Part shown: piece by piece, positions 25,503 to 34,490 of the stretch | Position numbering within the stretch: the first letter of the stretch is position 1 | How the letters are laid out: every line of letters begins with the position of its first letter | NCBI RefSeq assembly: GCF_002224675.1 | Contig: NZ_NMPZ01000005.1 | Span: forward strand, 111,022-175,021 | Length of the DNA stretch: 64,000 bases | DNA from: Segatella copri | GTDB taxonomy: Bacteria > Bacteroidota > Bacteroidia > Bacteroidales > Bacteroidaceae | Direction: 5' to 3' | Notes under the pieces: model-generated | What the model saw: only the letters and a program-made list of their open reading frames with translations | What the model was told of the DNA's origin: nothing | Databases searched by the model: none | Translations under genes and position numbers: made by a program

Positions 25503-27707
25503 ATGAGAACAATATTGAAATCAATATTGCTGATGAGTCTGTGCTCATCGGCAACAGCCCCTGCTATGGCTATAAACAGAGCAAATCATGATAAGAAGGA
25601 CGCAAACATTCATGAAGAAGAGACAAATGATTCTACCAGACACCAGCCGCTGACGGAATCGAGCGTGAAACTGAACGAAGTGGTGGTAACAGGCTTGACG
25701 GGTAGCCAGAAACTGAAGCAATCGCCCGCACCCATCTCCTTCGTTTCTGCCCGCCAGCTCGAAATGCAACCTTCTACCAACATCATCGACGCCATCGCCC
25801 ACCAGCCAGGCGTTTCGCAGATTACCACGGGAAGCGGAATTTCAAAGCCCGTGATCCGTGGCCTGGGCTATAACCGCGTGGTAGTGGTAAACGATGGAAT
25901 CAGACAGGAAGGACAGCAATGGGGCGATGAACACGGAATAGAAATCGACCCCGCTTCGGTTCATTCCGTAGAGATTCTGAAAGGTCCGGCAAGTCTCATG
26001 TATGGATCGGATGCGATGGCAGGCGTCCTCATCTTCCACTCCACTCCTACCCTTGCCAAGGGCGACATGAGAGCAAATTTCTCAACGGGTTATCAAACCA
26101 ACAACGGCCTTTTTGATTATTCACTCAACTTTGCCGGCAACCAGGGCGGATTTGTATGGAACACCCGCTACAGCGGAAAGATGGCGCATGCCTACAAGAA
26201 TAAATACGATGGTTATGTATTCGGTTCATCACTCAGAGAGCAGGCATTCTCGCAGCTTCTAGGCTGGAACTACCGCCAGGGGCATTCGCATCTCACACTC
26301 GATTATTATCATCTCACTCCGGGCATCGTAGAGGGAGAAAGAGATGAGAAAACGGGCGAACTGGAAATTCCGGAAGGCTACGATGCCAAGAGTTACGGCA
26401 AGCCGATGCCTTATCAGCAGATTCATCATTACAAGGCTGTACTTGATAATTCCTGGTTCCTGGGCGACGGCAATCTGAAGTTTCTCCTGGGTTATCAGCA
26501 GAACCGCCGTCAGGAGTTTGAGGAGGAAGAGAATCCAAAGGAATGCGGACTCGATTTCATGCTCCATACCATGAATTACGACCTGCATTATCTCTCGCCG
26601 GAAATGAATGGATGGAAGTTCTCTACGGGCATCAACGGCATGTGGCAGCAGTCGATTAATAAAGGTTCTGAATTTCTGATTCCAGCCTATCATCTCTTCG
26701 ATTATGGTGTATTTGCCACGGTGAGCAAGGAGATAGGCAAACTGAACCTGAGCGGCGGCATCAGATACGATCATCGCCATCTGCACAGCGAGGCTTTGAG
26801 AGAAGAGGATGATGCTGAATCGAATGATTCTTTCCGCTTCCAGGCCTTTAAGCGAAGCTTTGAGGGAGTAACCGGAAGCATCGGATTGGCTTATGAAATC
26901 CTGCCCGATTTCAATCTGAAGCTGAACCTGGCAAGAGGATTCCGTGCTCCAAACATCAGCGAATTATCATCGAATGGTGTGCACGAGGGAACCCAACGAT
27001 TCGAATTGGGAAATACCGGTTTGAAGCCGGAAAACAGCTGGCAATTCGACCTTGGTCTGGATTATTCTTCGCCTATCATTTCGGCAGAGCTCTCGCTGTT
27101 TGCCAATCGCATCAACCATTACATCTACAGCGAGAAGTTGGCAGATGAGAACAATCAGCCTGTCCTCATCAACGACACGCCAGCCTATCAGTTTACTTCG
27201 GGCGACGCCCGCATTCTGGGTGGTGAGGCAAGCATCGACATTCATCCTGTGGAGCATCTGCATATCGGCAACACCTTCTCCTACGTCAATTCGGTTCAGT
27301 TGCATCAGCCATCCGAATCAAAGTATCTGCCATTCACCCCAGCCCCTCGCTGGGTTTCGGATGTAAGGTATGAGTTTGTCTGCGACGGCAAGACTTTCGA
27401 CCATCTCTTCGTAAAGCTACAGATGGATTGCAATCTCCGCCAGAACCATTATTTCGCAGTCAACGATACGGAGACCGCTACGCCATCGTACACCTTATTA
27501 AATATGTATGCCGGTACCGACGTGAAGCTCCATGGCAAGCGCCTTTTCTCGCTCTATCTTTCGGGCGAGAACCTTACCAACCGTGCTTACCAGAACCACC
27601 TGAGCCGTCTGAAGTATCTTGACGTAAACCAGGTTACAGGCAGAAGAGGCGTTTACAATATGGGCCGCAACTTCAGTATAAAGATAGTGGTTCCGATAGA
27701 GTTGTAA
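25503..27707 (+). CDS. TonB-dependent outer-membrane receptor (ZnuD/FrpB-like)
   Basis: A 734-aa protein with a signal peptide (to about AMA, residue 23), a TonB-box-like segment (VKLNEVVVTG), a plug domain (PAPISFVSARQLEMQPSTNIIDAIAHQPGVSQITTGSGISKPVIRGLGYNRVVVVNDGIRQEGQQWGDEHG...VEILKGPASLMYGSDAMAGVL) and a 22-strand-type barrel ending in an aromatic-poor KIVVPIEL. It lacks STN and carboxypeptidase-like domains. The GDEHG and VEILKGPASLMYGSDAMAGVL signatures are those of ZnuD-type zinc or heme receptors. The His-rich gene upstream supports a metal substrate. The exact ligand is not determined. Confidence 0.88.
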   Translation: MRTILKSILLMSLCSSATAPAMAINRANHDKKDANIHEEETNDSTRHQPLTESSVKLNEVVVTGLTGSQKLKQSPAPISFVSARQLEMQPSTNIIDAIAHQPGVSQITTGSGISKPVIRGLGYNRVVVVNDGIRQEGQQWGDEHGIEIDPASVHSVEILKGPASLMYGSDAMAGVLIFHSTPTLAKGDMRANFSTGYQTNNGLFDYSLNFAGNQGGFVWNTRYSGKMAHAYKNKYDGYVFGSSLREQAFSQLLGWNYRQGHSHLTLDYYHLTPGIVEGERDEKTGELEIPEGYDAKSYGKPMPYQQIHHYKAVLDNSWFLGDGNLKFLLGYQQNRRQEFEEEENPKECGLDFMLHTMNYDLHYLSPEMNGWKFSTGINGMWQQSINKGSEFLIPAYHLFDYGVFATVSKEIGKLNLSGGIRYDHRHLHSEALREEDDAESNDSFRFQAFKRSFEGVTGSIGLAYEILPDFNLKLNLARGFRAPNISELSSNGVHEGTQRFELGNTGLKPENSWQFDLGLDYSSPIISAELSLFANRINHYIYSEKLADENNQPVLINDTPAYQFTSGDARILGGEASIDIHPVEHLHIGNTFSYVNSVQLHQPSESKYLPFTPAPRWVSDVRYEFVCDGKTFDHLFVKLQMDCNLRQNHYFAVNDTETATPSYTLLNMYAGTDVKLHGKRLFSLYLSGENLTNRAYQNHLSRLKYLDVNQVTGRRGVYNMGRNFSIKIVVPIEL

Positions 27708-27784
27708 CTCCCCTTTTGGAATAAGTAAATCCCCTTTTAGGATAAGCAATTCCTCATCAGGAATCAGAATTTTGAATAAACAAG

Positions 27785-27841
27785 TGCCGATAAGGATGCC
27801 AAAAGCTGCCGGAAAAGCAACTTTTGGCGCCATTATCGGCA
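27785..27841 (+). terminator. Nested hairpin terminator
   Basis: Outer arms TGCCGATAA (27785-27793) and TTATCGGCA (27833-27841) and inner arms GCCAAAAG/CTTTTGGC are followed by a T-run. It terminates the TonB receptor transcript. Confidence 0.8.
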
Positions 27842-27848
27842 TTTTTTC

Positions 27849-27863
27849 GTCTAATAATTAGAC
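27849..27863. promoter_or_regulatory. 15-bp palindrome, candidate site of the NtrC-type regulator
   Basis: GTCTAATAATTAGAC is a perfect palindrome ~30 bp upstream of the TAACTTTG element of the regulator gene. It matches GTCYAAnnnTTRGAC, found twice more at 37446-37460 and 37467-37481 upstream of the TolC gene. Autoregulation is likely. Confidence 0.65.
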
Positions 27864-27892
27864 AATAATGACCGCTTTTCGATGATATTTCG

Positions 27893-27900
27893 TAACTTTG
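27893..27900 (+). promoter_or_regulatory. -7 promoter element (TAACTTTG) immediately before the regulator start
   Basis: The element ends only 4 bp before the ATG at 27905. If it is used, the mRNA would be leaderless or nearly so. Confidence 0.45.
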
Positions 27901-27904
27901 CACC

Positions 27905-29269
27905 ATGATAAAGAAACAAGGAACGATATTGATTGTTGATGACAACCGCAACATTCTTACTACGGTGAGGATGCTACTGGAACCCATATTCGATGGCATC
28001 ATCACCATCGCCAACCCTAACTCCATCCCAGCCAAGCTGAGAGAGGAGCATCCCGACGTAGTGCTGCTCGACATGAACTTCTCCAGCGGAATCAATTCGG
28101 GAAACGAGGGACTGTACTGGCTCAGGGAAATCAAGAGCCTCAGCCCGAAAACCGAGGTGGTGCTCTTTACCGCCTATGCCGACATCCAACTTGCCGTAAC
28201 AGGCATCAAGGAAGGTGCCGCCGACTTCATCGTGAAGCCTTTTGAAAACGAGAAGATGATCCGTACGCTGGTAGAGGCTAGGGATAAGAACAAAGCTGTG
28301 GATAACGCTATTGGCAAAAAAGGTGGAAAACTTTGTGGAAAAGATGCACAAAGTGCTATGTATTGGGGAAATAGCGATGTTATGAACAATTTGAGAAGCA
28401 TTGTGGAAAAAGTTGCCGCAACCGATGCAAACATCCTCATTACGGGCGAAAACGGAACGGGTAAAGAGGTGTTAGCCAACGAGATACATCGTTTATCCAC
28501 AAGATGTGGAAAGAAAATGCTGCCTGTGGATATGGGAGCCATTACGGAAACCCTTTTCGAGAGCGAACTCTTCGGTCATGTAAAGGGTGCCTTTACCGAT
28601 GCCAAGGTGGATAAACCGGGCAAGTTTGAGCTTGCCGACGGCAGTACCATCTTCCTGGATGAGATAGGAAACTTATCCTACAGTCTTCAGGCAAAACTCC
28701 TTACCGCCCTGCAACGCAGAAGCATCGTAAGAGTGGGCGGAAGCACGCAGATTCCCATCAACGTACGACTGGTTTGCGCCACCAACCGCAACCTGCAGCA
28801 GATGGTAAACGATGGCGAATTCAGAGAGGATCTGCTCTATCGCATCAACACCATCCATCTGGAATTGCCAGCCCTGAGACAGAGAAAATCAGATATCGTT
28901 CCATTGGCAGAAAGATTCCTCCGTCAATATGGCGATTTATATAATAAGGTGAATCTCCGTCTTTCGGAAGAAGCTGAGAAAAAACTTACCAGTTTGCCTT
29001 GGTACGGCAACATCCGTGAACTTCAGCACGCCATCGAGAAAGCCGTGATTCTATCTGATGGCGGAATGATTTCTGCCGAAGATATTGACGATGGAAACCA
29101 GCAGAGAAGAGAGAAACCCCTGGAAGAGGTTCAGACACTCGACGAGATGGAGAGCCGAATGATAGAGAAAACCATCAGGGAATGTGAGGGAAACCTGTCG
29201 GTGGTAGCTGCAAGGTTAGGTATTTCCCGCCAAACGCTTTATAATAAGATTAAGCGATATGGATTATAA
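27905..29269 (+). CDS. NtrC-family sigma-54-dependent response regulator
   Basis: A 454-aa protein with a receiver domain at 1-120 (Asp11-Asp12 acidic pocket, phosphoacceptor Asp56 in LLDMNFS, Lys111 in VKPF). An AAA+ domain follows with Walker A GENGTGKE, the sigma-54 contact loop GAFTDA (GAFTGA in the canonical form) and Walker B TIFLDEIG. A Fis-type helix-turn-helix ends the protein (VVAARLGISRQTLYNKIKRYGL). It overlaps the kinase gene by 11 bp, so the two are translationally coupled. It very likely activates sigma-54 promoters, including the one upstream of the TolC gene, through GTCYAAnnnTTRGAC sites. Confidence 0.95.
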   Translation: MIKKQGTILIVDDNRNILTTVRMLLEPIFDGIITIANPNSIPAKLREEHPDVVLLDMNFSSGINSGNEGLYWLREIKSLSPKTEVVLFTAYADIQLAVTGIKEGAADFIVKPFENEKMIRTLVEARDKNKAVDNAIGKKGGKLCGKDAQSAMYWGNSDVMNNLRSIVEKVAATDANILITGENGTGKEVLANEIHRLSTRCGKKMLPVDMGAITETLFESELFGHVKGAFTDAKVDKPGKFELADGSTIFLDEIGNLSYSLQAKLLTALQRRSIVRVGGSTQIPINVRLVCATNRNLQQMVNDGEFREDLLYRINTIHLELPALRQRKSDIVPLAERFLRQYGDLYNKVNLRLSEEAEKKLTSLPWYGNIRELQHAIEKAVILSDGGMISAEDIDDGNQQRREKPLEEVQTLDEMESRMIEKTIRECEGNLSVVAARLGISRQTLYNKIKRYGL

Positions 29270-30491
29270 ACTAATTATAATTATCGTGCTTTTGCTCGTG
29301 GCTGTAGTGGGTTACATTCGCCTCTACCGCCACTATCGCCGGAACATCAAGAAGGTAACCTTCCTTTTTGATGCGATAGATAATGGGGATTTCTCCTTCA
29401 GTTTTCCTACGGAGAAGAGGTTTAAGGAGGATAAGATTCTGCATCAATCCCTCAACCGAATCAAGCTCTTCCTGCAACATACGAGAGAGGAGCAGATGGA
29501 TCGGGAGAAATATTACGAGCAGATTCTGAATGCGGTGGATACGGGCATCCTGGTGGTGGATAGTCACGACAACATCCTGCAACATAATCAGGCTGCCCTC
29601 CGGTTGCTCGATACGGATGTGCTTACCCACATGAACCAGGTAAAAGGGAAACTAAAGGATGAACACTTGGCAAAACATGAGACGCAAGCCATGCTGAAAG
29701 ACAAGCACGTGCGCATCATCGCCCTGAGCGACGTGAGCCACGAGCTGAGCAATCAGGAGGTAGATTCTTGGATCAAACTGATTCGTGTGCTGACCCATGA
29801 AATCATGAATACCATCACGCCGGTTACTTCGTTGAGCGAAACTCTACTTACCCGAGTTACAGAGGATAAAGACTTGAAGCAAGGCTTGGAAACCATCCAC
29901 AAAACAGGAACCGAGCTGTTGGCTTTCGTCAACAACTATCGCCGCTTCACCCATGTTCCCCAGCCTCAGCCTACTCTCTTCTATGTGGAACCATTCCTGG
30001 AAAGAATGGCGCTGCTCTGCAACCACGAAGTAGAGATAGAAGTTTCTCCCAAGGATTTGCTGACCTACGCCGATGAGAGCCTCCTCTCTCACGTGGTAAC
30101 GAATCTTCTGAAGAATGCCGTAGAAGCTTTCAACGGGCAGGAAAAGTTATCTGCAGAAAGAAACAAGCAAGATGGAAATGAGCAGGGTAGGAACAAGCAG
30201 GAATGTCGCTCCGCGGATTTGCAATCCGCGGCAAGCAAGAAGGCATTTATCCATCTCCAAGCCTACGCCAATGCCCAGGAATCCATCATCATCGACGTGA
30301 GCAACAACGCCGGTCTCATCCCCGAAGATGTAGCCTCCCACATTTTCATCCCGTTCTTCACCACGAAGCCGGAAGGAAGCGGAATCGGTCTCTCCCTCTC
30401 CCGCCAAATCATGCGAGTAAGCGGCGGCAGCCTCTCGCTCCATCAGGACAAGGCACAGGGAATCACCACCTTCCGCATCATCATCCCATAA
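29259..30491 (+). CDS. Sensor histidine kinase with in-frame repeat insertion
   Basis: A 410-aa protein with one N-terminal membrane span (residues 4-20) and no obvious periplasmic domain. A PAS-like region follows (YYEQILNAVDTGILVVDSHDNILQHNQAALRLL), then the phosphorylated-His region (LTHEIMNTITPVTSLSETLL) and an HATPase with N box (LLKNAVEAF), G1 and F boxes (VSNNAGLIPEDVASHIFIPFFTTKPEGSGIGLSLSRQIM). Between the N box and the G1 box an insertion (EKLSAERNKQDGN...RSADLQSAASKK) contains the translated REP palindrome (30211-30231). It probably phosphorylates the NtrC-type regulator encoded upstream. Confidence 0.93.
   Translation: MDYKLIIIIVLLLVAVVGYIRLYRHYRRNIKKVTFLFDAIDNGDFSFSFPTEKRFKEDKILHQSLNRIKLFLQHTREEQMDREKYYEQILNAVDTGILVVDSHDNILQHNQAALRLLDTDVLTHMNQVKGKLKDEHLAKHETQAMLKDKHVRIIALSDVSHELSNQEVDSWIKLIRVLTHEIMNTITPVTSLSETLLTRVTEDKDLKQGLETIHKTGTELLAFVNNYRRFTHVPQPQPTLFYVEPFLERMALLCNHEVEIEVSPKDLLTYADESLLSHVVTNLLKNAVEAFNGQEKLSAERNKQDGNEQGRNKQECRSADLQSAASKKAFIHLQAYANAQESIIIDVSNNAGLIPEDVASHIFIPFFTTKPEGSGIGLSLSRQIMRVSGGSLSLHQDKAQGITTFRIIIP
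30211..30231. repeat. REP-like palindrome inside the kinase gene
   Basis: A 21-bp palindrome with core GCGGATTTGCAATCCGC, read in frame as SADLQSA, in the loop between the N and G1 boxes of the kinase. Its intergenic relatives are at 249-312 and 52607-52812. Confidence 0.85.
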
Positions 30492-30540
30492 AAAAGTATA
30501 ATTTTGGGGAGGAAAGTTTGGCACTTTCGCTTTTTTACCA

Positions 30541-30548
30541 TATCTTTG
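30541..30548 (+). promoter_or_regulatory. -7 promoter element (TATCTTTG) of the MNT-HEPN pair
   Basis: TATCTTTG on the plus strand, 21 bp upstream of the nucleotidyltransferase start. Confidence 0.6.
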
Positions 30549-30569
30549 CCATTATAAAAGATTAAGCTT

Positions 30570-30890
30570 ATGTCAACAGATGATAAGACCATATTAAAGA
30601 TAAAAGATATAGCTAAATCTGCTATTCCTTCAGGAAGCAAGGCTATATTGTATGGATCAAGAGCGAGAGGTGATGCTCGTAACGATTCAGACTGGGACAT
30701 TCTTATCCTTTTAGACAAAGACAAACTGGAACAAACAGACTATGACAAAGTAAGTTACCCGTTTGTCTTGTTAGGTTGCGACCTCGGAACAGAAATCAAT
30801 CCCATTCTTTACACAAAGAAAGAATGGGAATCGTATAGCTTCACCCCTTTTTACGAGAATGTAAATCGAGACGGCATTAGTTTAATATAA
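30570..30890 (+). CDS. MNT-type nucleotidyltransferase (antitoxin of MNT-HEPN pair)
   Basis: A 106-aa protein with the minimal nucleotidyltransferase signature GSRARGDARNDSDWD (residues 29-43, with Asp41 and Asp43 as metal ligands) and a strand DLGTEINPILYTKKEW. It is paired with a HEPN gene 6 bp downstream, the usual layout of MNT-HEPN toxin-antitoxin systems, where the MNT protein AMPylates a Tyr of the HEPN RNase. It appears complete, so an active module is plausible. It sits within an otherwise core-like export and regulation block. Confidence 0.9.
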   Translation: MSTDDKTILKIKDIAKSAIPSGSKAILYGSRARGDARNDSDWDILILLDKDKLEQTDYDKVSYPFVLLGCDLGTEINPILYTKKEWESYSFTPFYENVNRDGISLI

Positions 30891-30895
30891 AAGTT

Positions 30896-31285
30896 ATGGA
30901 TCAAGTAAACAAAGACACATTAATCAGTCTGCAAGTAGAAAAAGCCAAGCGCTTTTTAACTCAAGCAGATGAAATGGTTGAACTAAAGCATTGGGATTTA
31001 GCAGCCAATCGCTATTATTATGCCTGCTTCCATGCCGTACAAGCTCTATTCATAGCAAAAGGTGTTAATGCCCACACTCATGCCGGCATTAACACCCAAT
31101 TCAGTTTACACTTCGTAAAGACTGGTATCGTAGATATCTCTTATGGCAGTTTCCTCGCCCGTATGTTCCAATTAAGGCAAAAAGCCGATTACAACTGCGC
31201 CTACGAAATTTCCGAAAATGACATCCTGGAAATTATTGGCTTATCACACGATTTTATAAAAGCCATATTAAACTTAGTCAAATAA
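30896..31285 (+). CDS. HEPN-domain protein (toxin of MNT-HEPN pair)
   Basis: A 129-aa all-helical HEPN protein. The RNase-type motif R-x6-H is visible as RYYYACFHA (Arg39, His46), with Tyr residues adjacent that are the kind modified by MNT antitoxins. It is 6 bp after the MNT gene and transcribed with it. By analogy with characterised pairs it would be an RNA-cleaving toxin that is neutralised by AMPylation. The exact RNA target cannot be told from sequence. Confidence 0.88.
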   Translation: MDQVNKDTLISLQVEKAKRFLTQADEMVELKHWDLAANRYYYACFHAVQALFIAKGVNAHTHAGINTQFSLHFVKTGIVDISYGSFLARMFQLRQKADYNCAYEISENDILEIIGLSHDFIKAILNLVK

Positions 31286-31963
31286 TTACTGATTGCCCTC
31301 CGCCTCTACAATCTGTCCATCAAACAGGCGGATGGTGCGATGGGCTATCTTGGCATCATGCTCATTATGCGTTACCATGACGATGGTGGTGCCCTCGTGG
31401 TTCAGCTCGGTAAGCAGATGCATTACCTCGGCTCCATTCTTGGAATCGAGGTTACCCGTAGGCTCATCGGCAAGGATGAGCTTGGGACCGAAGACCACAG
31501 CACGGGCGATAGCTACTCGCTGCTGCTGACCACCAGAAAGCTGATGAGGGAAGTGCTTGGCACGATGGCTGATGGCCATTCGCTTCATAATCGCCTGCAC
31601 CTTTGCCTTGCGCTCCGCCTTCGGAATATTGAGGTAGGTAAGAGGAAGCTCGATGTTCTCCTCTACGTTCAATTCATCTATCAGATTGAAGCTCTGGAAC
31701 ACAAAACCGATTTCTCCCTTTCTCACATCCGTGCGCTCCTTTTCCTTCAAGTTTGCCACCTCGTGATTACCCAGGAAATATTTTCCCGATGTAGGATTGT
31801 CGAGCAAACCGAGGATGTTGAGCAAGGTGGATTTACCACAACCGGATGGTCCCATAATGGCAACAAACTCGCCGTCTTCTACTGTGAAAGATACATTATT
31901 TAAAGCAATCGTCTCCACATCTTCTGTGCGGAATGACTTGCAAAGATTCTCTACTTTTATCAT
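31286..31963 (-). CDS. ABC transporter ATPase (MacB/LolD-type)
   Basis: A 225-aa protein with Walker A GPSGCGKST (38-46), Q-loop VFQSFNLIDEL, ABC signature LSGGQQQR, Walker B LILADEPTGNLD and switch His (VMVTHNE). It is the size and type of the MacB/LolD ATPases that pair with FtsX-like permeases. The permease gene ends 73 bp upstream of its start (32037-34433), so the two form one transporter. The 3' end abuts the HEPN gene, which converges on it with no gap. The paralog at 37521-38201 has the same motifs. Confidence 0.93.
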   Translation of the reverse strand: MIKVENLCKSFRTEDVETIALNNVSFTVEDGEFVAIMGPSGCGKSTLLNILGLLDNPTSGKYFLGNHEVANLKEKERTDVRKGEIGFVFQSFNLIDELNVEENIELPLTYLNIPKAERKAKVQAIMKRMAISHRAKHFPHQLSGGQQQRVAIARAVVFGPKLILADEPTGNLDSKNGAEVMHLLTELNHEGTTIVMVTHNEHDAKIAHRTIRLFDGQIVEAEGNQ

Positions 31964-32036
31964 TTCTTCTAATGTTTAATGTTTAATTTGGGCATACGCC
32001 CTTAAATCTGTGTCATCTGTGAAATCTGTGGGAGAC

Positions 32037-34433
32037 TTATTCATCCTTGAGATATTTCACAGGATTACTATTCGCCACCTTGTAGCAGTTGATGACGACG
32101 GAAAGCCCGATGATGACGAGCAAGATGATGGTAACGCCGATAAACAGCAAAGGCGTCATCGTAATCTTCTCGCTAAACGACATGAGCCATTGTCTGGCTA
32201 TCAGCCAAGCCCCCAAGTCGCCCACGATGATGCAAGGCAAGGCAATCTTCATGATGTCCTTCAGGAAGATGCGAAGAATATCCTTCACCTTCGCCCCGTT
32301 CACCTTCCTTATCGCTATCTCCTTACGGCGGCGGTTTACCTCATCACTCGTATAGCCCACCAATCCGAAGAGGGCGATAATCATCGTTACGATGCCGGCA
32401 ACCAAGATTCCGTTGCGGAAATTAAGCTGGGAAGCATACTGTGCCTTGAACTCGGATTCATAATCATAAACGGTCACTTCATTATTCGGATACAGCGACT
32501 GCACCTCGTTCTTTAAGTCAGAGAGACTCTTTTCCGTCAAGTCATTAAACTTGACGAGCATACACCGATTAGCCCGACCATAGAAATAGACAAAAGGAGT
32601 AGCGTTCGTATCAGCATTCGACGTGCTAATCGTTCCATACCTCACATTCTTGACCACGCCACAAATCGTCATCGTTTCATCCTCATCACAATGAGAAGAT
32701 ACCCAAACCCTCTTACCTACGGCTCCATCTTTCCAATGTCCAAGTTTTACGAGCTTGTTAGCCAAGTTCTCGTCAATGATAATTTGTCGAGAACTATCAT
32801 TACGCTCTGTGAAGAAAGATCCTTCTACAAACTCAACGTCCATCATCTTGAAGTAATTGTCATCCACTCCACCTGCATCATGAATGATTTGGATAGTACG
32901 CTTGTCGCCAGGCAAAGAAAGATTATTACCATTAAAGCTATAACTTTGCAAAGGAACACTATAGCAAGATGCCACCATATTGACATCAGGCATTCGCTTA
33001 ATTTCCGATAGACATTGCGCTCGTTGGTCTTTCTCTAGTCCTTCTACAAAAACGAATGCCACCTTATCATACTTGTAACCAGGATTCAAGTTTACCATCA
33101 TATTATATTGATTATTGACCACAAAGAGCAAGCTGAACAATAGCCCCGAAATGATAAACTGAACACCCAGCAAGATGAGCTTCCATTTCTTACGGTTCTC
33201 ACTATACCCCCTGAAAGCAATCGCTACAGGTATCTTGCAGTAAAGCCAACCAGGCATCCACCCACCCACTAAAAGCACTAAGAGACAAATTGCTACCAAT
33301 ATCCAGCAACCTCGATTGAGCACCAAGACACTAACTGGGGCTGAAAGGAAATTCTCTACCGTTCCCTTGCTGAGAAATACTAAAATAGCTGCAAGAACAA
33401 TCGACAAGCCAACATGTACCAACGCCTCGGAGAAGACAATGGCATGGATGTTCTTGGGTTCCGCTCCATAACATTTACGCACAGCCATCTCACGAGAACG
33501 CGTTACGAGATTACCCACGATGATGAGCAGGTAATTCATCACGGAAGTGAAAAGCAATACAAAAGCGATGATACCCATGATCCATCCCATCTTCTTGATG
33601 TAAGGGCTTTGCGTGTACATTTCGCTGAGAACGGTAAAGTCGTAATCTAATGAAATACCCGCTTTCTTCCATTCTTTCAACGGGAAGTGGTCTTGCTTCA
33701 TCTTGTTGATATATGGATGAAGTTCACTTGGCTTATGCCCTTTTGACAATCGGATAAAAGACTGATAACAATCATTTCCAGTCCATTGCTGCCTTCCATC
33801 ATAACCAAACATATCCCCGATACTACCCAATGACACCAACACTTGAAGAGAATGCCAAGAGGATCCCCATGGGAAACTCTCAAATACACCTCCGATAGTA
33901 AAGGTATGTCCAGGATAACTTGCCATCGTGAAATGCTTACCCACGACATTGCCGCCCATCTTCGCCGCTGTCTCTGAGTCTATCATGCAATAGAATGGAC
34001 GAGAAAGGACTTCTTTTGCCTTGCCAATCGTTACCTTTTGGGGAAAGACATCAAAAAAACAGCTATCCGCCAATGCTATTTTACAAGAGATTGCATTTTG
34101 GTCTTCCATATTACATTGGAAATCTCCAATAAAAACAAGTCGTGTAGCAGCCTCCACAAATGGAGCATACTGTTTGATGCCCGGAGCTGTAGCTCCTGAG
34201 GTTTGGGCGAAATTGAAAGACTTATTGCCATCGTCTCCCGGCATCGTTCCCACTTCTGAAATCTGATACGTCCTCTCCCATCCTGGGAAATACGTATCGT
34301 AAGTCTGCTCGAAATAAATCTCGGCAATAATTACCGAACTGATTGCCAATCCGAGCGCCAGACACAAGATCTTCACGAAATTGTGCTGGCCCCTTCGAGG
34401 CAGATTCTTGAATGCGTTAATAATATGATTCAT
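32037..34433 (-). CDS. MacB/FtsX-type ABC permease (first of two)
   Basis: A 798-aa protein with a first membrane span near residues 20-40 (FVKILCLALGLAISSVIIAEIYF), a large periplasmic MacB_PCD domain, three spans in the middle (MGWIMGIIAFVLLFTSVMNYLLIIVGNL...), a second periplasmic domain and C-terminal spans (NGILVAGIVTMIIALFGLVGYTSDEVNRRRKEIAIRKVNGA). The RRKEIAIRKVNGA motif after a span is typical of FtsX permeases. It uses the mechanical force of the ATPase to move substrates from periplasm to outside with a TolC-like channel. The substrate is not evident. Confidence 0.92.
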   Translation of the reverse strand: MNHIINAFKNLPRRGQHNFVKILCLALGLAISSVIIAEIYFEQTYDTYFPGWERTYQISEVGTMPGDDGNKSFNFAQTSGATAPGIKQYAPFVEAATRLVFIGDFQCNMEDQNAISCKIALADSCFFDVFPQKVTIGKAKEVLSRPFYCMIDSETAAKMGGNVVGKHFTMASYPGHTFTIGGVFESFPWGSSWHSLQVLVSLGSIGDMFGYDGRQQWTGNDCYQSFIRLSKGHKPSELHPYINKMKQDHFPLKEWKKAGISLDYDFTVLSEMYTQSPYIKKMGWIMGIIAFVLLFTSVMNYLLIIVGNLVTRSREMAVRKCYGAEPKNIHAIVFSEALVHVGLSIVLAAILVFLSKGTVENFLSAPVSVLVLNRGCWILVAICLLVLLVGGWMPGWLYCKIPVAIAFRGYSENRKKWKLILLGVQFIISGLLFSLLFVVNNQYNMMVNLNPGYKYDKVAFVFVEGLEKDQRAQCLSEIKRMPDVNMVASCYSVPLQSYSFNGNNLSLPGDKRTIQIIHDAGGVDDNYFKMMDVEFVEGSFFTERNDSSRQIIIDENLANKLVKLGHWKDGAVGKRVWVSSHCDEDETMTICGVVKNVRYGTISTSNADTNATPFVYFYGRANRCMLVKFNDLTEKSLSDLKNEVQSLYPNNEVTVYDYESEFKAQYASQLNFRNGILVAGIVTMIIALFGLVGYTSDEVNRRRKEIAIRKVNGAKVKDILRIFLKDIMKIALPCIIVGDLGAWLIARQWLMSFSEKITMTPLLFIGVTIILLVIIGLSVVINCYKVANSNPVKYLKDE

Positions 34434-34490
34434 ATCAAATATCCTGTTTCAAGGGCGTTAGCCCTATTTATCACTAATCACTAATCACTA

